DNA from: UBA3263 sp964586765
GTDB taxonomy: Bacteria > Bacteroidota > Bacteroidia > Bacteroidales > Muribaculaceae
DNA length: 64,000 nucleotides
Assembly: GCA_964586765.1 (NCBI GenBank)
Contig: CAZPHN010000002.1
Span: forward strand, 62,001 to 126,000
Direction of reading: 5' to 3'
Below, piece by piece: positions 23,008-30,707 of this stretch (position 1 is its first letter; each line of letters opens with the position of its first letter). The notes below the pieces were generated by a model. That model saw only the letters and a list, made by a program, of their open reading frames with translations, made no database searches and was not told the origin of the DNA. The translations under genes were made by a program, and so were the position numbers.

Positions 23008-23837
23008 AACGTGATGCTTTCCGCGTCAATGTGTTTGCTGAGAAAGAGCGACCCCATTTCCGAGAATTTGGAGGCTGACTCAGTAGTCAGATAGCGGCAT
23101 GACCCTCCGCGGCTCACTTTTGCGTCCATTTCGGGATGGCGCAGCAGATAGTCGCGCAGCGATTGCGCCACAATGTCGCCCTGAGTGACCACGCTGACAT
23201 TTGCGGGGACGTTCTTGCGTATTTTATGAATAAGGAGCGGATAGTGGGTACAGCCAAGGAGCGCGGTGTCTATTCTGGGGTCGCGGTGGAGCAGCGAATA
23301 GATGTATTTCTGGACAAAATAATCTGCGCCGGGTCCGTCAGCCTCGCGGTTTTCAACAAGGGGAACCCACATAGGACACTCCTGACCGGTAACCTTGAAG
23401 TCGGGATAAAGCTTGGCAACCTCCATTTCGTAACTGCCGGAGCGGATGGTTCCGGGAGTTCCGAATACTCCGATATGCCCCGTGCGGGTAACTGAGCCGA
23501 GAGCCTCGACCGTCGGACGGATTATGCCGAGCACACGCCGGTCAGGGTCGATGGCGGGGAGGTCGTTCTGCTGAATGGTGCGCAGAGCCTTTGCCGAGGC
23601 TGTGTTGCAGCCCAGCACAACCAGATGGCAGCCTTCGGCAAACAGCCGCTTGACCGCTTGGAGAGTAAACTGATAGACCACCTCGAAGGAGCGCGTTCCG
23701 TAAGGAGCGCGCGCATTATCCCCGAGATAGAGATAGTCAGGCTCGGGCATGAGGCGTCTGATGCCTTCGAGGATGGTCAGACCTCCGTATCCGGAGTCGA
23801 AAATGCCGATGGGTCCCGGCGTGGAGGAGAGGTTCAC
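23004..23837 (-). CDS. murI: Glutamate racemase
   Basis: 277 residues. It converts L- to D-glutamate for peptidoglycan. GIFDSGYGGLTIL binds the substrate, and the two catalytic cysteines are in VLGCNTASA and LLGCTHYPLL; YLGDNARAPYG is also diagnostic. The gene overlaps both mscL (upstream) and dusB (downstream) by 4 bases, so the three are translationally coupled although their products are unrelated. Confidence 0.96.
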   Translation of the reverse strand: MNLSSTPGPIGIFDSGYGGLTILEGIRRLMPEPDYLYLGDNARAPYGTRSFEVVYQFTLQAVKRLFAEGCHLVVLGCNTASAKALRTIQQNDLPAIDPDRRVLGIIRPTVEALGSVTRTGHIGVFGTPGTIRSGSYEMEVAKLYPDFKVTGQECPMWVPLVENREADGPGADYFVQKYIYSLLHRDPRIDTALLGCTHYPLLIHKIRKNVPANVSVVTQGDIVAQSLRDYLLRHPEMDAKVSRGGSCRYLTTESASKFSEMGSLFLSKHIDAESITL

Positions 23838-24268
23838 TGCTTGTTCTTGAGAAGGTCGCGGATTTCGGTCAGCAGCACTTCCTCCTTGGTAGGTTCGGGA
23901 GCGGGTTCGGGAGCTGCGGGTGCTTCCTCTTCTTTCTTTTTGAATTTCATCATGACGCGCAGAGCCACGAAGATACTGAAGGCGATGATGAGGAAGTCAA
24001 CAATGTTCTGGATAAACATACCGTAGTTGAGGGTAACCGCCTCTTTGAGGACTTCGCCGGTGGTGGGGTCAACTTTTGCGCCGCTGAGTTCGGCGGAGAG
24101 GGTGGTGAAGTTAACGCCGCCGGTAGCCAGTCCGACCACGGGCATGATTACGTCATTAACGAGTGAGGAAACGATTTTGCCGAAGGCACCGCCGATGATT
24201 ACACCGACAGCCATATCAACTACGTTGCCTTTCATTGCAAAGGCTTTGAAATCAGAGATGAAGCTCAT
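23834..24268 (-). CDS. mscL: Large-conductance mechanosensitive channel
   Basis: A 144-residue inner-membrane osmotic safety valve. The N-terminal amphipathic helix FISDFKAFAMKGNVVDMAVG is followed by GVIIGGAFGKIVSSLVNDVI (TM1, pore), a short periplasmic loop, and TM2 (FIQNIVDFLIIAFSIFVALR). The tail has a Pro/Ala/Glu-rich linker and a C-terminal helix (KEEVLLTEIRDLLKNK). Its 5' side is an 86-base spacer made mostly of short tandem repeats. Confidence 0.95.
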   Translation of the reverse strand: MSFISDFKAFAMKGNVVDMAVGVIIGGAFGKIVSSLVNDVIMPVVGLATGGVNFTTLSAELSGAKVDPTTGEVLKEAVTLNYGMFIQNIVDFLIIAFSIFVALRVMMKFKKKEEEAPAAPEPAPEPTKEEVLLTEIRDLLKNKQ

Positions 24269-24270
24269 TT

Positions 24271-24352
24271 TGGGTTTAGGGTTTAGGGTTTATAGTTTAG
24301 GGTTTAGTGAAATCGGAGAGCTCGGAGAACTCGGAGGGATTGGAGGGATTGG
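24271..24352. repeat. Short tandem repeats between serB and mscL
   Basis: 24271-24308 is built from GGGTTTA units (telomere-like, four good copies). It is followed at 24313-24352 by GGAGA(G/A)CTC and GGAGGGATT units. A GGAGAACTC-type repeat also occurs inside the gene at 54078-54977 (around 54518-54597). These repeats fill most of the spacer between the serB stop and the mscL start. Confidence 0.8.
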
Positions 24353-24354
24353 GG

Positions 24355-25581
24355 TTAGATGAAGCTGTCTTTGAAGCCGAGGAAGTAGAGGACGCCGTCG
24401 AGTCCGATGGTCGAGAGGCTCTGTTCGGCGGTCGCTTTGACTTTCGGTTTGGCGTGGAAGGCGATGCCGAGACCGGCGGTGGCAAGCATGGGGAGGTCGT
24501 TGGCACCATCGCCCACGGCAATCGTCTGGGCAATGTTTACGTTTTCAACCTGAGCCAGCAGGCGAAGCAGCTCTGCCTTGCGTCTGCCATCGACCACGTC
24601 ACCGATGTAGCGTCCGGTGAGTTTTCCGTCGGGACCTACCTCAAGCTCGTTGGCGTAAACGTAGTCAAATCCGAATTTCTGCTTGAGATAGTTGCCGAAA
24701 TAGGTAAATCCGCCGGAAAGAATAGCGGTTTTGTAGCCTGCGCGCTTCAATACGGTCATCATGCGTTCAAGACCTTCGGTAAACGGCAGTTTTTCGGCAA
24801 TATCCTGCATTACGCTTACGTCAAGACCTTTCAGCAGAGCCACACGCTCAGTGAAGCTCTCTATGAAGTCGATTTCGCCTCTCATGGCGCGCTCGGTTAT
24901 TTCCTTGACGCGGTCACCGACTCCGGCGCGGATGGCAAGTTCATCGATAACCTCGGTTTCGATGAGGGTCGAGTCCATATCGAAGCAAATCAGGCGGCGA
25001 GTGCGGCGGAAAACGCTATCTTCCTGAAACGAAATGTCGACATTATGCTCCGAGGCGATTTCGAGGAAACGGCGGCTCAGGTCCGAACGGTCGGCGGGAT
25101 TTCCGCGCACAGCCATTTCAATACATGTCTTGCTCTTGGGACCCGCGTCACGTTTGAGCGAAATGCGTCCCGTAAGACGCTTTATGTTTTCGATATTCAG
25201 ACCCTGACGCGCCACTTCGGCGGTAAGCACGGCAATATGGTCGGCGGTAAGGCGTCGGCCGAGCATGGTGATAATCCACCGGCTCTTTCCCTGCATGCTG
25301 ACCCATTTTTCGTAGTCATCGGGGTCGGTAGGCGTAAAGCGTACAATCAAATTCTGCTCGGCAGCCTTGAAAAGAAGCTCCTTGAGTATATTGCCGGAAC
25401 GGGCAGAGTCGGTCTTGATAAGAATTCCGAGGCTGAGGTAGTGGTGGATGGTGCTCTGACCGATGTCAAGAATCGTGGCTTCATGGCGACCGAGTATCTC
25501 GGTGAGCGATGAAGTGATTCCCGGTTTGTCAGGACCGGTTATGTTAATCAGGATTAGTTCGAGTTTGGGTGTTTCAGTCAT
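24355..25581 (-). CDS. serB: Phosphoserine phosphatase with N-terminal ACT domains
   Basis: Last step of serine synthesis, 408 residues from the ATG at 25581 (MTETPKLELILINITG). The longer frame from 25626 adds 15 unrelated residues. Residues about 5-180 form tandem ACT-like regulatory domains (NITGPDKPGITSSLTEILG). The HAD phosphatase domain follows with CFDMDSTLIETEVIDELA (nucleophile Asp), ILSGGFTYFG and VGDGANDLPML. It overlaps the end of the sugar-kinase gene by 8 bases. The 86-base gap before mscL carries tandem repeats. Confidence 0.93.
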   Translation of the reverse strand: MTETPKLELILINITGPDKPGITSSLTEILGRHEATILDIGQSTIHHYLSLGILIKTDSARSGNILKELLFKAAEQNLIVRFTPTDPDDYEKWVSMQGKSRWIITMLGRRLTADHIAVLTAEVARQGLNIENIKRLTGRISLKRDAGPKSKTCIEMAVRGNPADRSDLSRRFLEIASEHNVDISFQEDSVFRRTRRLICFDMDSTLIETEVIDELAIRAGVGDRVKEITERAMRGEIDFIESFTERVALLKGLDVSVMQDIAEKLPFTEGLERMMTVLKRAGYKTAILSGGFTYFGNYLKQKFGFDYVYANELEVGPDGKLTGRYIGDVVDGRRKAELLRLLAQVENVNIAQTIAVGDGANDLPMLATAGLGIAFHAKPKVKATAEQSLSTIGLDGVLYFLGFKDSFI

Positions 25582-26389
25582 AAACCGAATGAAATTTAAC
25601 GAGACCAGCCATAGGACGGGACTCAATACGTATGATTGAAATATCGGAGGGGCAAGTATGTCGCAACTCCGGTTCGAAAGCAGAAGCTACTCCGCCGGTC
25701 AGCGCAACGTCACTGCAATCGTATTTTTTGACGACCTTTCGCCAAAAGTCGGCGAAAGCTCCCTCAATCAGCGATTGGAGCCGGGGAAAATCTGCGCTGT
25801 GTTTCCGTATAAACGGAACAATCGATGCCAAGAATTTGTTTGCGCGCGGCCGGCGATAAACTCTGTCAAGCACGTCGGCATATGTCAGCCCGGTTTCGGT
25901 TTCGAAAAGTCCGGGCAGCTGCGGCTCCAGTTCGCCGCGATAAAGGGCACGGAGGAAACGGATGGCAAGGTTCGCGCCTGATGCCTCATCGCCCATAATG
26001 TAGCCGAGCGGCGGCACGTTGGCAATGATTTCTTTGCCATCGTATAGCCCGGTGTTTGAGCCGGTACCGAGAATACAAGCGACTCCGCGTTGCGTACCGA
26101 AAAGGGAGCGCGCGGCGGCAAGCAAATCGCCCGCCACTTCGACGGTCCCGGCGGGAGGGAGTGCGGCACGCACTTTTTCGGCTACCGAGGGCGAGGTAAC
26201 TCCCGCGCCATAGAAATATACAGACCGCAACGGCGGCAGGGTGAGCGAGGAAAAGATTTCCCGCAGTTCCGTCTCCGTTGCGGTCAGGGCGTTGACCCCG
26301 GGCACCTCAAAGTCACGGACAATGCCGTCCGATGCCAGCAGGCACAGGTGCATTTTGGTGCTTCCGGAGTCAACTATCAGTTTCATCAA
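25574..26389 (-). CDS. BadF/BadG-type ATPase, probable N-acetylglucosamine kinase
   Basis: A 271-residue member of the ASKHA superfamily. The phosphate-1 motif is IVDSGSTKMHLCL, phosphate-2 is CILGTGSNTGLYDG, and the adenosine motif is VALTGGVASAF; GYIMGDEASGANLAIRF is typical of the BadF/NagK-like group. Bacteroidales members of this type are annotated as N-acetylglucosamine kinases for amino-sugar recycling, which I infer here. It overlaps serB by 8 bases and follows the DUF6359 lipoprotein gene with a 4-base overlap (26386-26389). Confidence 0.82.
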   Translation of the reverse strand: MMKLIVDSGSTKMHLCLLASDGIVRDFEVPGVNALTATETELREIFSSLTLPPLRSVYFYGAGVTSPSVAEKVRAALPPAGTVEVAGDLLAAARSLFGTQRGVACILGTGSNTGLYDGKEIIANVPPLGYIMGDEASGANLAIRFLRALYRGELEPQLPGLFETETGLTYADVLDRVYRRPRANKFLASIVPFIRKHSADFPRLQSLIEGAFADFWRKVVKKYDCSDVALTGGVASAFEPELRHTCPSDISIIRIESRPMAGLVKFHSVYD

Positions 26390-28869
26390 AGGGTCTTATA
26401 CGCGGTAGGAGCTTTCAGCCCGGCGCGGCTGAAGTATTTGGTCAGCGTTCCGTCAATCATCACTTTCTTGCCGACAAGCGAGGGATTGTCAACAATGTTG
26501 AGCGCGGTACGGATAGAGCCGGAAGGAAGCTCGACGGGGATACACTTGGCATAGTCGGTTTCAGTGGCTGATGCGGCAAGCAGCAGGTTAGTGTTTGCCG
26601 CGCCTTCGGTGCCGAACACGGGAGCCGAGTTCTTGATTGAGCCTACAATGTAGCCTTCAACCCAGCCCTTGACAGAGCCGTCGAGCACGTTGAGTGTCAG
26701 AACGTCAGCAACATCATAGGGCGAGGTTTCGGAGCCATCGCCGTTGACATCGCCCGACGGAGGGGTAACGGGAGTGTCACCGCCAGAGCCCGCGCCTTCA
26801 AGTTCGTAGGCGGTAGCGTTCTTGACGCCCGGGAGACCGAAGTACTTAATGAGTTCGCCCTCGATTGAGAGGAGCTTGCCGAAGTTTTCAGGATGGTCTA
26901 CAAGGTTGACGGCAGTACGGATGTCGCCCACGGGGAGCTGGACGGCAACGGTTTTGTTCTTGTCTGTCTCGTTGGGGTTATCGGCAATAGCCACGCAGGT
27001 GTTTACCGAACCGGCTGATGCCTCAAGTGCGGAGTTATTGTCGTAGTTGTAGACGCCGACGATATAACCCTTGACCCACGCCTTGGTGCCGGGGTTATTG
27101 AGGGCAATAACTGCGGCGCAGTTATAGGGCGATTCTTTGGTGCCGTCGCCATTGCCGTCGGCAGGAGGGGTAACGGGGGTGTCACCGCCTGAGCCGCTGC
27201 CTTCGCCGTTCAGTTTGAAAGCGGTAGCGTCCTTGACGCCGGGCAGTCCGAAGTACTTGGTGAGCGAGCCTTGGATAGCAAGCTTCTTGCCGAGGTTTTC
27301 GGGGTGGTCGGTAAGGTTAACGGCAGAGCGGATATCGCCTACGGGGAGCTGGACGGCAACGGTCTTGGTCTTGTCTGTCTCGTTGGGGTCAGCGGCAATA
27401 GCCACACATGAGTTAACGGAGCCGGCGGCAGTTACAAGAGCGGAGTTGTTGTCATAGTCATAGTAGCCCACAATGAAGCCTTCAACCCATGCGGTAGTGC
27501 CGGGGTTGTTGAGGGCAATTACCTGAGTTACGTTGTAAGGCTTGGCTTCAGTGCCGTCGCCGCTTTCAACGGGGGCATTGGGGTCCTCGAGTTCCAGACC
27601 TTCGATTTCAAAGGTTGATACGGTACCGGTATTGTTGATTACGGCGTTTGCGTTCATTTCTTCGCCGAGGCGACCCTGAACCTTGAAGAACTTGCCGAGG
27701 TTGTCGGGATTGTCAACGAGGTTGCCGTACTCGGCAATGGGTGTGCCCTGCGGAAGGTTTACAATCAGGATATTGCTGATGTCATAGTTGTCGACATTAT
27801 CAACGATTACGAGCGAGTTGTTCATGATGAACGGCTCGGCGGTGGTGATGTCGGCAAGAGTCTTGATTTCGGTAACCTCGGGAGCCACTGTGCCGATGAT
27901 GTAGCCGCCCACCCAGCCTGAAGCTGAAGATGAGCCGCCCTTGATTACATTGATGGCGTCGGTGATGGTGTAGGGGTCGTTCTTGCTGCCCTTGTTGGTG
28001 GGGTTGCCTATGTTCATAAGACCATTGGCATCGTTGAGAATAAGCTGCCAGTTACCGTTATAGTAGTCGAGAATGCCCACGATGTCAAACTCAGAGGCGG
28101 GAAGGGGGGTGTTCCAGAATCTGGAGTAACCGGAGGTACGGACGGTTACCTGAGTGTCGCCTACGTTGAGAGCTTGGTTCTGTTCGTCGCTCACGGAAGT
28201 CTTGTAGTTAGCGCAGAGGGTTGCGCCTTCAACTCCGGCATTGGCAAACTTGACGTTGTTGAGACGGATAAGCTGGCTCTGCCATTTCTGCAGTTCGGCG
28301 GGCGACGAGCCGATGGTAGAGAAGTTCTCAATCAGCATGGTGTCTACCTTGGCGGGTTCGGGCAGTCCGTTGAGTTCGCAGTGGGAGTTAAAGAGCTCGG
28401 GAGCCATGAAAGAGGTCTGCCAAGTGTTGCCGTTGGCATACCAAGAGGGGAAACCGAGCTGGAAGCATCCGGCATACTTGCCTGCATACATTCCTGTGAG
28501 GTCAATGACCAGTTCCTGACCTACGCGATGAAGCAGATAGAGGTTATACTGGTTGATGCTCATTGCGAGAGCGGCGGTTTCGTCCTGAATTACGAGCTTT
28601 TTGAAGATGTTGCCCTCGTAGTCGCTTGAAACTACGCGACCCTTGATGACATAGTGGGTACCATCTTCGCGTGCAGGGATTTCATCGCAATAGTTTGATG
28701 CTTCATCCTGCCAGAACATAGCCTTGAAGTCAGCTATAGTGATATTAGCCGTCTGAGTTGCGACGGGGACCTCTACGGCCACATCGTCAAACTTGTCCTG
28801 ACAGCCGGTCAGCACCGAGCCGCCGAAAATCAGTGCGGCGAATGCCTTGAAATATTTTGAAAGATTCAT
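26386..28869 (-). CDS. Lipoprotein with DUF5689 and four DUF6359 OB-like repeats
   Basis: An 827-residue surface lipoprotein (lipobox SVLTGCQDK, Cys 23). Residues about 45-270 resemble DUF5689 (an OB-like fold). Four DUF6359-type units of about 125-145 residues follow, separated by Gly/Pro-rich linkers such as GSGGDTPVTPP. Typical unit features are NDPYTI/ESPYN, NNPGTTAWVEGFIVGYY, DPNETDKTKTVAVQLP and LTKYFGLPGVKDAT. Units 2 and 3 are nearly identical in DNA, a sign of recent internal duplication. It lies downstream of a related lipoprotein and a TonB-dependent receptor, so a role in ligand capture at the surface is likely; the ligand is unknown. Confidence 0.8.
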   Translation of the reverse strand: MNLSKYFKAFAALIFGGSVLTGCQDKFDDVAVEVPVATQTANITIADFKAMFWQDEASNYCDEIPAREDGTHYVIKGRVVSSDYEGNIFKKLVIQDETAALAMSINQYNLYLLHRVGQELVIDLTGMYAGKYAGCFQLGFPSWYANGNTWQTSFMAPELFNSHCELNGLPEPAKVDTMLIENFSTIGSSPAELQKWQSQLIRLNNVKFANAGVEGATLCANYKTSVSDEQNQALNVGDTQVTVRTSGYSRFWNTPLPASEFDIVGILDYYNGNWQLILNDANGLMNIGNPTNKGSKNDPYTITDAINVIKGGSSSASGWVGGYIIGTVAPEVTEIKTLADITTAEPFIMNNSLVIVDNVDNYDISNILIVNLPQGTPIAEYGNLVDNPDNLGKFFKVQGRLGEEMNANAVINNTGTVSTFEIEGLELEDPNAPVESGDGTEAKPYNVTQVIALNNPGTTAWVEGFIVGYYDYDNNSALVTAAGSVNSCVAIAADPNETDKTKTVAVQLPVGDIRSAVNLTDHPENLGKKLAIQGSLTKYFGLPGVKDATAFKLNGEGSGSGGDTPVTPPADGNGDGTKESPYNCAAVIALNNPGTKAWVKGYIVGVYNYDNNSALEASAGSVNTCVAIADNPNETDKNKTVAVQLPVGDIRTAVNLVDHPENFGKLLSIEGELIKYFGLPGVKNATAYELEGAGSGGDTPVTPPSGDVNGDGSETSPYDVADVLTLNVLDGSVKGWVEGYIVGSIKNSAPVFGTEGAANTNLLLAASATETDYAKCIPVELPSGSIRTALNIVDNPSLVGKKVMIDGTLTKYFSRAGLKAPTAYKTL

Positions 28870-28893
28870 TGTCTAAGAATGTTTTGACGTGAC

Positions 28894-30672
28894 TTATTTG
28901 GGTTGATAGAGGGTAGGTTTAACGCCGCGTTCGTCGGGATACCAGCCATAGGACTTATAGTTGGCATCAAATTGCATGGTTTTCTTCATTCCGATGTTTT
29001 CAACGGTAGCGGTGCCGTCGGCAGCGATGGTGATGTCCCAGAAGTAGCCGTTGTCAGCAGCGTCGAGGGTCGAAGAGAGGTTTATGCTGTTAAAGGTGCC
29101 GGTCATCATGATATAACGGCCGTCGGGGTTCTGGATGGTCCATCCGTTATCGGTCTTTGTGAAGGTAAAGCCGTTTGCTTCGACCGATGCGGCGATGGTA
29201 CCGTCGGCTGCAGGGGTGCAGTCGGTAACGTTCATGTAGCCGTAGCTCTTGTCGGCGGCAAAGGCGATGCCGACCTTATTGGAAGCCCAGAAGGCATAAA
29301 CTCCGCCGGAAACCACTTCGGTTGCCTTAACGAAACCGGTAGTTTCGCCGGGAACTACTGAGGAGCCGCCAATGGCTTCTCCATCGAGGGTAGCTTCGCT
29401 TCCGTTCTTGACGCCGGGCAGACCGAAATAGGCAATCAGGTCGCCGCTGATGGCTAATTCCTTGCCGATATTTTCAGGATGAGCCTTAAGGTTGACAGCC
29501 TCGCGGATTGCGCCTGCGGGGAGCTGGACAGCCACGGTCTTGGACTTGTCGGTCTCGTTGGGGTCAGCGGCAAGGGCAACATTGGAGTCGGCGGCACCCT
29601 CAGCTGAGTTGACAAGGCTTGAGTTATTGTTGTAGTCGTAGTAACCTACAATGTAACCTTTGACCCATGCGGTGGTTCCGGGGTTATTGAGGGAGATAAC
29701 CTGATTGACGGTATAGGGAGCGTCCTTTGTGCCGTCGGTGGTGTCCTGACCGGGTTGATCATCGCCGCCGGGTTCGTCGGTTCCGTCAAAGTTGCTCAGA
29801 CCGTTGGCGTCGACTAAATAAAGTGCCCACTGGCTCTGGCGGTTGACGCTCTGATACTTATAGCAGAGAATACCGGTTACGGAGCCACGTCCGGAGGGTG
29901 TGGTCTCGTAAACGAAATCGGCATATGCGCTTACGGGGAGATACATCTTGTTGCCCTTGGAGTCAGTGATGGAGTGATAGTAGCAGTTGGTCACACCGCT
30001 GCTCTGGGTATAGGGTACGGCAGTGTTGGCAAACGGCTTACCGGCACCGTCGATGGTGACGTCATTGAACGTAACCAGCATGTGACCGTACTTGATGAGG
30101 TCTTCGGCATCGGTTGCGTTGATAATGTCGCCCATTTCGAGGACGGTAGGCTCAACGCCTTCGCCGTTGGGCAGACCGTTGAGTTCAACGTGGCTCTGGA
30201 AGGTTTCGAGCTCCATGCGGCCGGCTTCCCAAACCTGCTGGGCTTCATACCATTCGGGTTTGCCTACAAGCAGCTCGGTGTTCCATTTGCCTATGTTCAT
30301 TTCAGTGAGGTCAACTACGACTTCCTGACCGAGTTTATATGACTCATTGAGTTTGCTTGCGTCGATTGAGAAGCCGAGCGCGGCGGTTTCATCCTGAATA
30401 TAGAGATATTTGTAGATATTGCCGCTTACGTCAACGCCGGTCACACGACCTTTGACAATGACGTGCTCGCCTTCGGAGGTAAGTCCGATGGTTTCGATAT
30501 AGTTCTTTTCGTTGTTCCAGTACTGGGTCTTGACGTCAAGAATCTTGCTGTTTACTTGGCTGAGCATCGGAGCCTGCGGCACAACCATGGGGGGGAGTAC
30601 CGGGTCCTCATGACATGAAGTAGCCATCAGGGCACCAAGGGCGAGCAGAGGAAGAATTCTATATGATTTCAT
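28894..30672 (-). CDS. Lipoprotein with DUF5689 and one DUF6359 domain
   Basis: 592 residues, lipobox MATSCHEDP (Cys 20). The N-terminal DUF5689-like domain (about 45-300) is followed by a single DUF6359 unit (about 315-440; NNPGTTAWVKGYIVGYYDYN, LPGVKNGSEATL). A different C-terminal beta domain follows (about 450-592; YAFWASNKVGIAFAADKSYG and YIMMTGTFNSINLS). It is a paralogue of the next gene (24-base gap) and follows the receptor by 35 bases. It is probably the primary surface partner of that receptor. Confidence 0.78.
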   Translation of the reverse strand: MKSYRILPLLALGALMATSCHEDPVLPPMVVPQAPMLSQVNSKILDVKTQYWNNEKNYIETIGLTSEGEHVIVKGRVTGVDVSGNIYKYLYIQDETAALGFSIDASKLNESYKLGQEVVVDLTEMNIGKWNTELLVGKPEWYEAQQVWEAGRMELETFQSHVELNGLPNGEGVEPTVLEMGDIINATDAEDLIKYGHMLVTFNDVTIDGAGKPFANTAVPYTQSSGVTNCYYHSITDSKGNKMYLPVSAYADFVYETTPSGRGSVTGILCYKYQSVNRQSQWALYLVDANGLSNFDGTDEPGGDDQPGQDTTDGTKDAPYTVNQVISLNNPGTTAWVKGYIVGYYDYNNNSSLVNSAEGAADSNVALAADPNETDKSKTVAVQLPAGAIREAVNLKAHPENIGKELAISGDLIAYFGLPGVKNGSEATLDGEAIGGSSVVPGETTGFVKATEVVSGGVYAFWASNKVGIAFAADKSYGYMNVTDCTPAADGTIAASVEANGFTFTKTDNGWTIQNPDGRYIMMTGTFNSINLSSTLDAADNGYFWDITIAADGTATVENIGMKKTMQFDANYKSYGWYPDERGVKPTLYQPK

Positions 30673-30707
30673 TCTGTTGGATTGTCTTTATATATAATAT
30701 GGTGTTT

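Noticed and set aside
24307..25512. A 401-residue plus-strand ORF opposite serB
   Set aside because: It is the antisense shadow of serB, whose ACT and HAD motifs are complete.
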